Shown one piece after another: positions 45,181-55,534 of a DNA stretch of 64,000 nucleotides. Within the stretch, counting starts at the first letter, position 1, and every line of letters starts with the position of its first letter. A model generated the notes under the pieces. The model was not told the origin of the DNA. It was given only the letters and a program-made list of their open reading frames with translations, and made no database searches. The DNA is taken from assembly GCA_963575745.1 (NCBI GenBank), contig CAUYUJ010014194.1, positions 633,501 to 697,500 of the forward strand, given 5' to 3'. A program made the position numbers and the translations under genes. This DNA is from Prorocentrum cordatum (taxonomy: Eukaryota; Sar; Dinophyceae; Prorocentrales; Prorocentraceae).

Positions 45181-45476
45181 GACATGCTTTTGCCCGCGGC
45201 CGTCGAGGATCGAGGCAGGGCGTTTTCGGGCGTTTTCGGTGAACTTTGGCCGTCGTCGGCTTCCTGGAGCCCAGGGGCCTACTGGGGCTTCGCGGGGGGC
45301 GCTGCCTGGCTAGCCCCGACATTGCCCTGGCGCGGCTCCCATGCCGCGCCTTTGCGCACAACGAGTTTGGAGAATTTGTCGCCCCCTGGCTCCCAGCAGC
45401 TCCCTCTAAACAACGGCCAGTCAGGGCTCCGACTGTATATCCCCTCTCAGGGTTGCACGGCCTTGCTTCCGACAGC

Positions 45477-45606
45477 CGCCGCCGGCGTTCCACCGGCTCC
45501 CGCCGAAGGAGCGGCCTCGCTTCACTTCTGCGCGCATCCGCTGACCTCCCGCCAGCCTGCGCCCAGCTCGTCGAAGAGGAGGCCCTTCCTCGAGCACCCT
45601 ACATAC
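45477..45606 (+). CDS. Possible exon, unrecognised
   Basis: Lies just outside the inverted repeat. It starts after TTCCGACAG and ends at ATAC followed by GTAAGT at 45607-45612, a strong donor-like sequence. In one phase it reads RSGLASLLRASADLPPACAQ then LVEEEALPRAPYI, a plausible helical peptide. No domain was recognised and no partner exons were found. Confidence 0.28.
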
Positions 45607-45619
45607 GTAAGTGGGGCTG

Positions 45620-46720
45620 GAGCAACTGACTCCCCACGATCGCGCCCGAGAGATCAGATGCTCTGACTTGTACATGCGGGGGGACCGGAGCTCTCGGTAC
45701 CGCATTTTTCTTGCCGGATCATTGTCTGATGGTCCCAGGGCCCGAAGATTGCCTCTGAACGCTGAAAATGACGAACACCTCCGTCTTGACTCCGCAAGGA
45801 TTTGCAGGCCTCGCACCGCATCGCCAACGCATCGACGACTCACCAGCGGCACGATCGGGCCAAAGGGTGGGGGGCAAAGGGTGGGGAGCCTGGATTCCAG
45901 AGGTGGGTAGCCCCCCCCCTTTGGAGCGAGAGCGCGCTTGTTTTCTCTTGCCGATTATTTCCCCAGGCGCCAGCAAGGGCGAGGCTTCCAACCTCCCCCC
46001 ATTGGCCCCCACCCAGAGTCCCCGGAACGCTGTGAGAAGGCCACGGCGCCCAAGACACCCTCCAGAGCCGCGGGATCTCAGGCATTCTCGATTTATCCTC
46101 ACCCGAAATTGTTCCGATATGTCCTCGCCCGAAAAGGGCAGGGAAGGGGAGGAGGGATGGACGGCGAGGGGAGGGCGTCGAGGAATAGCAAAACTGCCTG
46201 GCCCGCAGCCATTCGGAGGTCGCTCGGCTTTCCCGGGTCGGCGCTGGACCCCGTGGCGTGGCGCCTCTGGCGCCGCCCCTGGTGCAGGCGCGCAAGCTTG
46301 TGGTTAGTTCTTTGGGACTGCTTCCTTACCCTCTTGGCCATAACGGGTGTTATCCCCCCCATCCCCCCCATCACGTAACGCTCCCCCTCCCCCAGTGCGC
46401 CCCAGGCACTGCCGCAGTGCCTCCCGCACCACAGTCTGTCAGTGGGTGGCGGGGGCGTTGCGTCAGGCCCCCCCTTCGCCCCCTTCTTCTCTTCCCCTCG
46501 AGCATGACGCCTGTTATCGCCGCGAGCGAGAAGCATGCTCTCCAACTTTTTGTTCCTCCTTCCCACGCTTTTGGAGGCTGGTCTGGAGCCCTGCCTCAAG
46601 GCGGGCCGGAGTGCGACGAGCTGGGGAGGCGCGCCTGCGACACCCAGGCGCGGTCTTCCCAGGCGGACCACCCTACGCGCCCCCTCCCATCCGGAGGGGC
46701 CAGCCCGTCTCAGTCCTGCC
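45620..46720. other. No recognisable gene
   Basis: Mixed GC-rich DNA with overlapping frames on both strands. If the KH exon at 46725-46830 is real, this would be its downstream intron or later exons on the minus strand, but I could not find the rest of a KH domain here. Confidence 0.4.
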
Positions 46721-46724
46721 GTAC

Positions 46725-46830
46725 CTTGTTGATCGAGGCGCCCTGCTTGCCGATGACGCGGCCCATGACTGTCCGCCGTAGCCGCAGGTAGTCGACGCTC
46801 CTACTGCGACTGCGGCTGCGGGACACGCTC
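46725..46830 (-). CDS. Possible exon: RS-rich stretch plus start of a KH domain
   Basis: On the minus strand, an acceptor-like CCCCCTGCAG (ending at 46831) is followed by 106 nt and then a donor-like AAG|GTACGG (intron from 46724). With one leading base, the exon encodes 35 residues: an Arg-Ser alternation (SVSRSRSRSRS), then YLRLRRTVMGRVIGKQGASI and NK. GRVIGKQG fits the GxxG loop of type I KH domains (consensus IIGKGG), which binds single-stranded RNA. The rest of the KH domain would be in a later exon at lower coordinates and was not found. RS plus KH would suit an RNA-binding or splicing-related protein. Upstream on this strand is a long ATC/GAT tract, which would then be intronic. Confidence 0.5.
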
Positions 46831-46865
46831 CTGCAGGGGGACATCGTCTCCCTCCTTCTCCTCCT

Positions 46866-47703
46866 TCGCCTCCTCCTCCTCCTCCTCCTCCTCCTCCTCG
46901 TCACAGTCAGCGTCAGCGTCGTCACCGCAATCATCGTCATTGTCACCACCACCGTACTCACTGTAGTCGTTCTCACCATCACCACCACCGCCATCACCAT
47001 CACTAACACAATCACCATCGCCATCACCATCGCACTCAGCATCCTCACCACCACCAGCAGCAGCAGCAGCATCACCATCAATACAATAATCACCACCATA
47101 ATCCTCATCATCGTCATCATCATCAAAATCATCACCATTGTCGCGATCATCCTAAGCATCGTCATTATTATCATCATCGCAAGCATCGTCATCATCATCA
47201 TCATCACCATCATCAGAATCGACATCATCATGATCGATATCGTTATCATCATCCCCATTGGCACCACACCCATCATCATCATCATCATCATCATCATCAC
47301 CAGCATCAACATCATCATCATCATTATCATCGTCATCACCATTATCATCATCATCATCATAACTACCATCGTCATCATCCGCATCACATGCTATCTTCAT
47401 CGCATAATCAACACCATCGCCAACAACATCATAATCGCCGACGTCGTCGTCATAGTCGTCGTGTGTATCATCATCGCATCCGCCATTAACATACATATCC
47501 ACGTCATCATCATCAACATCATCATCGTCGTCGTCATCATCAACATCGTCAACACCACCGCCATCATCATAACCACCGTCATCATCATCCTCATCCACAT
47601 CATCACCATCATCATCAACAACATCAGCATCATCATCATTCTCAGTATCCCCATTAGCATCACCATCCTCATTCTCATTATCATCCTTATCCTTATCATC
47701 ATC

Positions 47704-47735
<32 letters not shown>

Positions 47736-47990
47736 CATCATCCACATCATCATGATTATCGTCATCGTCACCATCAACATCAGCAGCCTCATCGTCATCG
47801 GAATCCTCATCATCACAATCTCCAACATAAACATAATCATCATTAGCCTGAGCCTCATCCCTATCCTCATCCTCACCCCCTTTACCACTCATCATCATCA
47901 ACATCACCATCAACATCATCATCATCGTCTGTATCTGCATCTGCATCTGCATCTGCATCTTCATCATCCATCAACATCATCAACTTCATC
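46866..47990. repeat. TCC run and long degenerate ATC/CAT tract
   Basis: (TCC)n at 46868-46900, then about 1.1 kb of CATCAT/CACCAT triplets with ATCGTC and ACCATC variants. Long open frames in several phases (poly-Ile, poly-Met, poly-Asp) are artefacts. It ends with CATCTG repeats near 47935-47960. Confidence 0.95.
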
Positions 47991-48515
47991 ATCCGCGAAC
48001 CTGGCCCCAACCTCTTGTAGGGCGCAACCGTGCACCAACGAACGAACGACGGAATCACCACAGCGGACAGCTTTCCGGGTCTGCTATGACAAGGTGGGTG
48101 AAGTCATGGCCTCGTGCAGACATACAGGCATGCATTGGAATTGCGAGACGTACAACAAGTTATGGAACTGTGCAACACACAACGAGCTATGACGGGGGAG
48201 ACGAGAGGAGGACGCCCTGGTTGTGAAGTAATGGTCAAGGCACTGTCGCCACTGTGACGGCCCCCACCAATTCCAACGTTGCTGAACACCTCAATCAAGG
48301 TGCCGCCCGCGAGCGTGAAGTGGAATCTCGTGAGCATCTTCAAGGACGTCGCCAGCTTAGTCATGCTCATCGGGAGCTGCGCGGCGTCTGGTTGAAGCCA
48401 CTTGAGCTTAAACCCTTGCAGTACGCCGAACAAATGCCTGAGCCTCTGGCGACTCCACACATTCGTGTCGCGAGAACCGAGCGGCCCTGAAATCAGGTAT
48501 GGGGCGCTGCAGAAC
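47991..48515. other. Unique sequence, no recognised gene
   Basis: Open on both strands (48254-48490 plus, 48104-48535 minus). Neither product has a recognised domain. It may belong with the coding-like stretch that follows. Confidence 0.4.
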
Positions 48516-48702
48516 TGGAGCTGCGCAAGGAGCAAGAGCGAATGGAGCGCAAACGCTCAGAAAGCAACGGTTTGAAGAGGCCGCTGCAGAGCAGAAAGAG
48601 GGCTTGAAGAGAAGCGGCTGGAATGCAATCGCCGACGAAGATGGCGATTCATGGGGGATGCAGGTCCATGAGAGTGAGCACACAGGAAGGGCAGAGCAGT
48701 GA
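48515..48702 (+). pseudogene. Unrecognised coiled-coil-like coding relic
   Basis: After GCGCTGCAG (a possible 3' splice site ending about 48513), one frame reads LELRKEQERMERKRS. A one-base shift then gives KQRFEEAAAEQKEGLKRSGW and NAIADEDGDSWGMQVHESEH, ending at TGA 48700-48702. The charged heptad-like character suggests a coiled coil. The shift may be decay, error or a short intron. No family was recognised. Confidence 0.33.
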
Positions 48703-48764
48703 GTGATTCAAGCACCTCTCTGTAGACCTTTCCCACCACCTCCTTGTCCCTTCTTCTGCCCCCC

Positions 48765-48905
48765 CCCTCCCCAGCAGAATGCAGCATGTCACTCCCAGCT
48801 GAATCTAGCATTTTCTGTCTGTTGTGGGATTGGGGGCGGGGGGTATGGGACGGACGGGGGAGGGGCGCGGAGCTGGAGGGGAAACCAAGGAGAGTGCGCC
48901 GCGGC
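48765..48905 (+). repeat. Direct repeat, copy 1
   Basis: Begins CCAGCAGAATGCAGCATG(T/C)CACTCC and ends near GAGAGTGCGC. The second copy is about 1.07 kb downstream at 49835-49990. Confidence 0.75.
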
Positions 48906-49099
48906 CACTGTCCGAGAAAACCTTGTGGGCCGAGATACGCTCGAGACGCATTGGGAGCTTCCACTTTGTCCGAGAACCACGCGCGCTTCGCGCGCTTAGG
49001 CTCTGGCAAACCCCAGTGCCACAACTGCGTGCGGATGCGTACGCACAGATGCAACGGCCGAAGTTGCCCACACATCGTTCGGACATAAGGAGAAAGTGC

Positions 49100-49560
49100 A
49101 TGAATGACGAGCGTGGACCGAGCAGAGACGATTCCAGACCAGGTGTTGCACGAAGACCCCGAAAGCGCCCCAAGGGGTGTCCAGGAGTACTCCGAAGGGC
49201 AGTCCAAGAATATCCCAAGACCGCATCGAGAGGCTCGAAGAGGGTCCACGAAGCCCCAGGTCGGGGCACAGAAAGGCCTGAAGAGGCGTCCCAAGAAAAC
49301 TCGAAGATGGCCCCGAAGTGGCCTCAAGAGATCACAGGTTGTGTCCCGAAAGAAAGCGAAGAGGCTCTGGAAGGGTCTCAAATCGAAGGCTCGACGGGGC
49401 CCGAGGACTTGCCCTGAAAAGGCCCCAGAGGAAGGCCGAAGAGGGATCAGGAACAGCTCCAAGAGAGGCGCCCAAATGGCCCCAAGAGGTGCCCCAACAG
49501 GTCCCGAAGAGGCCCCTAACAAGAGCGTCAACACGAACCCCACAATAGCCCCACGACCCC
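49100..49560 (-). repeat. CCTCTTGGGG-type repeat, degenerate copy
   Basis: On plus: CCCCAAGA, GGCCCCGAAG and CCAAGAGG motifs at irregular spacing. Strongly degenerate. Confidence 0.6.
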
Positions 49561-49671
49561 AATAGCGTAAGCAGGGGCGCCGCGGTGGCTTTCCCTGGCG
49601 GCACGCACAGGAAGGTCGGGGGGGAAGGCTTCTTGGAAGGAAGCTGCTTCGTAGAATGCGCCGGCCTTGCA

Positions 49672-49752
49672 TCTCTCTCTCTCTCTATACATATACATAT
49701 ACATATACAAACAGATGTATCCATACATATACCTATATATATATATATGTTT
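49672..49752. repeat. CT, ATACAT and TA microsatellite
   Basis: (CT)n, then (ATACAT)n, then (TA)n. Confidence 0.92.
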
Positions 49753-49834
49753 GAATGGGCCCTCGGCGTGTTGGCCTGGTCCAGACTCCTCCCTCTCAAT
49801 CCCGTTTCACACCCCATGGTCCCCTCTGCCTGTC

Positions 49835-49990
49835 CCCCTCTTCAGCAGAATGCAGCATGCCACTCCAAGCCGAATCTAGCACGCCACTTGCAGCTAGCAT
49901 CTTCTGTCGTGGAGTTGTGGGGTGGCGGGGTCTCTGGGAAGGAGGGGTGGGGAGCGGTGCTGGAGGAGGAACGAGGGAGAGTGCGCAGAG
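49835..49990 (+). repeat. Direct repeat, copy 2
   Basis: Second copy of 48765-48905 with an extra 20-25 bp insertion (CACGCCACTTGCAGC region) and substitutions. Confidence 0.75.
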
Positions 49991-50639
49991 GCGAAGGCCC
50001 AGCACTGGCCCGACCACTGGCGGGAGACTTGCGAGCGGGGAGGCGCCGAGGCCGAGAGGCCAAGCTTCATGCTCTTAAGGGGGTGCCCAGAGGAGCTTAG
50101 AGATGGTGGTAGGGAAATGCACGGTGCTATCCGGTGTGGGCACTCCCTTCCTTCCTTTCCGTGCCGCGCCAGCGAAGCGCAGGAGCACAGGAGCTTGGGT
50201 TGGGCACATCCATTCTCTCTCTCTCTCTCTCCCTCTCTTCTCCTTGAACGTCCTTGAGCGCGTGTTTATCAGTGCCGTCGGCACTCTAAAGCCTGTTCGG
50301 ATTGTTCGGTCTGCTGTGTGTATGTGTCGTCGATGTGTTGATGTATTTGTGCTCGAGTGTCGATCACGTGGAGACGTCTTAAGCTGAGCGAGCCCAGGTG
50401 AGCTCGTTCGGCTTGTCTTTCGTTGCAGCTGGTGTGATCGTTGGATGCCCGTCGGGTCCGTGCTGTTGAAGGAAACTGGGGACGTCGTCGTCCCAACGCT
50501 TGCGCTGGCCGTCGCGTTGTCCCTGTCCGCGTTGGCGTGAGTTCTCTCCTGGTTGCCAGTGGAATTCACGCCACGTCCATCTACTGGGCTCGTGGTTGGC
50601 AACCCTCTATGCCATGCGCCACGGTCTCTGTCTGTGAAC

Positions 50640-51390
50640 CGTCTCTCAATGTTCAAGGTGGTTGTGCTGCATGGGCTGCTCTGCGCGCCGCGTGGCTCGT
50701 TGCATGTAGTCGACCCACGGTTCCATCGTGTTCTCATTATTGTTGTCATGACAATCGCTGAATCGAACTGTCGTGTGTTGGGCTGCGTTGCTCTCTGCGT
50801 CGTCGCTGCTGCCGGGTACCGTTTTCTTGATGAACGCTGTCAAGTGCTTGGTTGGTAGTGCGGTCGTCCGCAACACCCTGGGTACTGCTAGGGGTCGTTT
50901 GGCGGGTACGTAGGGCGTCGCCTAGGTGTCCTCATGATCATGCGGACTTGTCGCTGTGTTCGACGCAGGTTTTGCTGGAGAGGTTTGGTGAGCGTCCATG
51001 TCTCTGCTCCTTAAAGTGCTCTCCTCCTTACGAGAAGTGAAAGCTGCCCATGCGGCCCTCGTGCGGTGGTGGATATCAGGCTTCATCACGTCGTGAAAGC
51101 TGATGAGTTGGCCCAAATACTTGATGCTGCCAACGTCGAGAAAAATGTGGATGCCCATGTCCTGAATGTGCGCTGTGCGCGAGTTTGCCCTGCTGGTCTG
51201 TCTGGTCTGGTTGCTGAGTATTTGGGTTTTGGAAGCCAAGGACTGTGTCCGTCGAGAGATGCACACAAAACAACCCGAGCTCCTGCGGCAAAATCCGCGC
51301 TCGCCTTCCACAACGCCAGTCCGTACGCGTGCCCTCTGAGGCAAACCCCCCATGCTGAACACAAGCATTCCCGAACCCCTCGGCAAGCCT
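50640..51390 (-). pseudogene. LINE RT C-terminal fragment (minus strand)
   Basis: Read on minus from 51390 to 50640. LASKTQILSNQ and VGSIKYLGQLISFHD then IHHRTRAAWAAFTSRKEE match the thumb region following RT in dinoflagellate LINEs (KTKIL, KYLGR, HR...AW..F). A frame change leads to ETWTLTKPLQQNLRRTQRQV, and another to EPWVDYMQRATRRAEQPMQ (about 50700). The catalytic RT core is absent. At least three frame changes and a stop near 50890 make it non-functional. The LINE's 3' end probably lies near 50400. Confidence 0.75.
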
Positions 51391-51483
51391 ACGGTGAACC
51401 CTGCCCCTGCAGGTCAGGTTATGGAAACATCGGCGGGGCTCAGAACTTTCAGGATGTCTGCAGCCAAGTGACCCCCAACAACG

Positions 51484-51744
51484 GTGACCAATAATGCAGC
51501 GTTGATTGGACCCACAGGTGCCGGGACCAACTCGAGGCATGCCGCAAATCGCAACATTGACAGCATTGTGCACCACATCACCACGTACGGCAAATTCGCG
51601 GATCGATGCCGTGGGCGTTGGTTTCTAGACCGCTCGATGTTGGCAAAGCTCGGGCTACTGGCAGCGTTCGACCTTGCACGCCCTCGCGGGGGGCGCCGCT
51701 GCGTCAACGCAGCGCGACGTACCCAACTGGCGCGGGCTGGATAG
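51484..51744 (+). other. Unrecognised open frame between LINE fragments
   Basis: An 86-codon frame (NAALIGPTGAGTNSRHAANR at its start). Minus is also open here. Position suggests retroelement sequence, but there is no motif. Confidence 0.25.
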
Positions 51745-51779
51745 CGCAGCAGACGGCCGCGGAGGGAAAGGGCCCATGC

Positions 51780-52118
51780 CCCCCCCTTTGCGTGTGGGGT
51801 TCTCGATGCACGTCCACCTGCCTGGGCAGCGCAACATCGATGAGGCGGAGCTGAAAGCGGTGGCCGCAGTGCTCGGGCACGCAGCGCAGCTCGAGCGTCG
51901 ACCGCCTGTCGCAGGCCAGGCGCGGTTCACGAAAAACGCGCCGACCGCGGAGATCTGGCGCCGCTCACTGCAGGGGGGCATCGTTATCGGATAACGGCCC
52001 GCACGGTGACTGCATCAGCGAGGTGAAGGCGCACCGCTCTGACGACCACCCCGCCTGCGCCACGCAAGAGGCGCGGCTCGTGGCGCTGGACATCCGCGGC
52101 GCCGAGAAGTGGGCCTAG
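51780..52118 (+). pseudogene. RNase H-like domain fragment of a retroelement, frameshifted
   Basis: Frame 1 contains VHLPGQRNIDEAELKAVAAV, with the Glu of the RNase H AEL motif, and ends RRSLQGGIVIG near 51992. Frame 2 (51987-52118) reads SDNGPHGDCISEVKAHRSDD and IRGAEKWA, matching the KAH...GN..AD end of LINE-encoded RNase H, and stops at TAG 52116-52118 where relatives continue ADEAA. The GC-biased third positions support past coding. It would degrade the RNA strand during element copying. Confidence 0.65.
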
Positions 52119-52800
52119 GCGAGGGTCCCAGGCGTCGTGGCCCAGGCGTGCAGGGGGGCGGAGTAACCCAGGCAAGCTTCGCGCTGGCGCTCGCGGCGGA
52201 GCTCGCCGTGCGGGCGCTCGCCGGCCACTCGGCGCGAAGCGGCACGCAGACGGTGCCGCCGCGGCCCAGGCCAGCGGCGGCGCCCGCCGCTGCTGCTCGT
52301 GCCCGTGCTCGCGGGTGCCGCGCGAGCGCCCGCGCGAGCGCCCGCCTGCCTGGCTTGGTGCCGAGGCCGTGGCGGGCCAGAGGGCGGCGCCCTCTGGCGA
52401 GGCGGGGCCAGCACCAGGGCCGTGATGGCTTAGTGCTGGGCCGTGACGGGCCGCGGCGGCGGGGCCGAGGCCGTCCGCTGGCGGGCCGCTGCCGAGGGCG
52501 GCGGCGGCGAGCGGGCCCCAGCGCTGGCGGCGCGCCGGGAGAAGCGGCCGGCGGGCCTGCGTATGGGCACGAACGGGCCTGGAGCGCGCCACCGCCAGGC
52601 CGCGTGCCGGTGCAGAGGCCGCGCAGCCGGACGCCCCAAGGCGGCCCTGGGTCGAAGGCCCGCGGCCCCGGCGGGCCGGATCGTTCGAGACGAGTGGGAT
52701 ATCGCTGGCGGGGGCGCTGCGGCGTGGGGCCACCGCGCAACGCTCGGAGCTGCTGCACAGCGACGCCTAGGTGCTGCCCAAATCGCACTCATCCCTCCTC
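52119..52800 (+). pseudogene. GC-rich continuation of the RNase H fragment
   Basis: Open frames on both strands. Plus segments (VTQASFALALAAELAVRALA; RIVRDEWDIAGGG) could be the C-terminal region after RNase H in dinoflagellate LINEs, but no zinc-binding cluster is clear. Ends at about 52800 in a CTCCTG-rich run. Confidence 0.35.
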
Positions 52801-52924
52801 TTGCTCCTGCTCCTGCGCCTGCTCCTCCTCCTGCTCTTCCTCCTTCTCTGCTCCGCTCGAACCCCTTGAGCCCCGAGATCCCCGCAAGACCCAATGCAGC
52901 CCCCCAGAAGCCCCTAACATGCGT

Positions 52925-53560
52925 TTTACTCCTGATCCTCCTACTGTCCTCCTACTGTCCTCCTACTGTCCTCCTACTGTCCTCCTACTCCTCCGCACCC
53001 GCCGCCGCCGCCGACGACGATGGCGGCCGCGGCGACGGCGAAGACGGAGACAACCACGACGACGAACACGGCCACGACGATCACAACGGCGACGAGCACG
53101 GCCACGACGACGAACACGACCAGGATGACGAACACGACGACAACGCGAGCCCAGATCTCTCCAGGGGTACATTTTGACAAGGGCGTTGAAAGAACTCCAC
53201 CCGTGGTGACAAGAAGACCGCAGGAGGCCCCAAAACGGCCAAACACGCCAAGGAATCCCTGGCCGCGACCCCTGAACCTATAAATCATTGAACCTCGACC
53301 CTCGAATCCCGATCGATTGACGAAGACGACAGCGGCGGCGGCAACGACGACGACGGCAGATGCGACGACCACGAAGGCGATCAAAGACGACAACGAACGC
53401 AGCCACGATGAACACCATGAACACGACGACGACGACGACCACCACCACCACCACCACCACGACCACGACGACCACGAGCACGACCACGACGGCGAACGCG
53501 ACCAGGCCGACCACGACGAAAACAACCACGACCACAACTGGGGAAACCAAAAGATACCGG
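52925..53560. repeat. CCTCCTACTGT repeat and ACG/CAC triplet tracts
   Basis: Five tandem CTGTCCTCCTA 11-mers (52940-52985), then GCGACGACG/CACGACG-rich sequence (53000-53140), unique sequence to about 53300, then ACGACG and (CAC)n (53340-53540). Confidence 0.88.
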
Positions 53561-53784
53561 TGGCGCTACTCTGCGGACCTCGCCTGGGATGCGTTCTGAC
53601 CAGAATTTCGAGGCGAATCCAGCGGTGGCGACTAGAGCCTCCGCGGAAACCCCAAAAGGCGGAATCGAGGCAAGAGTACCTTTTCCTGCAGATCTGAACC
53701 ACCACGGCCACGACGACGGCAACGCCGCCACTGCCAGCGACCCTTCTGCGGCAACTCGTGAGAGCATCCCATGTCATCTTGTTG

Positions 53785-54150
53785 ACTCTTGCGGATCAGC
53801 GCTGACGGACGCGAATCGACGCTGATCGACGCTTTTCGGACGCTGATCGACGCTACACATGCTTTGTCTCATCGATTACCAGACGCTAGCGCACTCTAAC
53901 CGAGGACATCCATGTAAGAAAGCAACTCACGGAAGCTGTTGGTCGTTCCCATGGCGCCCAATCGCGTGCCCAATCGCGCGCAAAGCGGACACAATGCATC
54001 TATCTCATATGGCGCCAATTGGCGCTGTTGGTCGCCATTGGGCGCTATGTGAGCGCGATTTGGTGCTACCAGGCACTATTGGGAGCTATTCTGCGCTATT
54101 GGAAACCATTCGGCGACTTTCGCCGATACACGTTCAATCCAAGACGAACG
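53785..54150. repeat. GACGCTGATC and GCGCTATTGG 10-11 bp degenerate repeats
   Basis: GACGCTGATCGAC recurs at 53795-53860. GCGC(T/C)ATTGG(G/C) and CCAATCGCG variants recur at 53950-54120. Confidence 0.75.
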
Positions 54151-54737
54151 GAAACTTCTGCAATTCTCGATCCAACATAGAAATCTTCCGTGACTTGCTA
54201 CCGAGCGACCCCGCGGGGCATCCTGGAGCGGCTTCGCGAGCGGCCGCGCGACCGGCTTCCACTCCTGCCCCCCCCCGCCGCCGCCACCCCTCCAGGGGCC
54301 GCAGGGGGCTGGGGAAGGCCCGCCGCCCCCCGCCCCACGATGAGCGATTCGGTGGGCGAGCCCTGGCGTCGACAGTCCAACAGGTGCCACTGCGAAGTGG
54401 CAACCAACATCCTCCCCTTGCGGCCCCGCTGGGGCTCTCAGTTCCGCCCCCCGCCATGGCCCAAGAGCGTGTGGGTCGGACGATTTCCTCTCGTAGACAG
54501 TCCGAGGGGTGGTGGTGGTGGTCGCACAAGGGAAACAGGCCCCGAGCAGAGCAACACGCACCACGACCACGACGACGCCGACAACGACAGCGACGGACAC
54601 GAGGGGGCGGGCACAGGATGCCGCTGTGGGGCGTGCAGGGCCCGCCACCCGGGCAGAGGCACGCCGCCCAGACAGCCCCCCCCCCCCGCCATGGTGTGGC
54701 CCCTCGGGCATCCGCCCGGTGATCGTCGAGATCGCGT

Positions 54738-54928
54738 GCGGCAGGTTCGTGTCGTGTCGACCCCGGCGTTGGTTTTTGACACCGCAGGGATCGTTCAACC
54801 TTGAACGATCGGCCGCTGCCGCAACGTCCGATCGTTCAACATCGACCGATTCTGGGCCGCCGTCGGCGTTCAACCTTGAACGCCCGCGCTGGGGTCGCCG
54901 CTGGTCGACACGACGCAAACCTACCGTG
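54738..54928. repeat. Imperfect inverted repeat of about 32 bp
   Basis: GCAGGTTCGTGTCGTGTCGACC (54740-54762) pairs with GGTCGACACGACGCAAACCT (54901-54920). Between them TTCAACCTTGAACG occurs twice (54797, 54869) plus GATCGTTCAACATCGACCGATT, so the whole segment is rich in self-complementary motifs. Confidence 0.75.
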
Positions 54929-55534
54929 GGTGATTTTGATCAGCCTGCGCGAAAACGCCAGCCGTGTCGTAGCAAGGCGTCTTGTGAGACGGGTCGTTGG
55001 CCCGTTCGCGCCAGGGCGCAGAACTCCGCAAGAGTAGTGCAAGCGCAAGTTCCAGAAAGGTCAAGTGTGACGGCGCCTTTCGGGCGCCTGCCGCCCCACG
55101 AGGAGCGATGATGTGGCCGAATTCTGGAATCCGTGATCTCCGCTGGGTGTTTGGATGATGTCCGCATTCTCGCCGTTTCGGGATTCCGTCAGCTCGAGGA
55201 GACTGCCCAAAATGCCTCCACGATAGCCCAAGACGGCCCAAGAGCCCGTGCGGCCCACAAGAGGGCCCCGGCGAGAGCGCGCCCCAGGAAAGGTCAGGGG
55301 CCCACCTTCGACTGAGAGATCGACTCCAGGTTTGGGCTACCCCCCCCCAACTTCCACCAGTCCTTTAGGGCGTAGGTGGTCTAGTGTGTTTTGTCTTCCA
55401 TCTGCCCCTCTTCCTCTTCGGGGAGGGGTTTATCACTGTCCGTATTGATAAAAACCCCATCCTCCAAGCGACCGGGGGCCAACCAGGCACCATGCCGACA
55501 CCATGCCGACACCATGACGACCCGCCCCCCGCCT

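Larger units (their letters stand above)
39647..45423 (-). repeat. 15-kb inverted repeat, right arm
   Basis: Reverse complement of 30341-36334. The inner end is AATAAGGATCCCCC at 39647; homology stops abruptly there (the left arm continues TTGCGG, the right arm flank reads CGATTC). The outer end is at 45423, after which the sequence differs from the left flank. Block order mirrors the left arm: 938-bp repeat unit, TCC tract, GCATCGCCGATG cluster, TCC tracts, GC-rich block, roughly 200-bp tandem units, TCC, GTC and then a coding fragment. Confidence 0.95.

Noticed and set aside
46710-47967. Long Met/Asp/Ile-rich frames
   Set aside because: Artefacts of the ATC/GAT tract. Only the non-repetitive 46725-46830 segment was kept.
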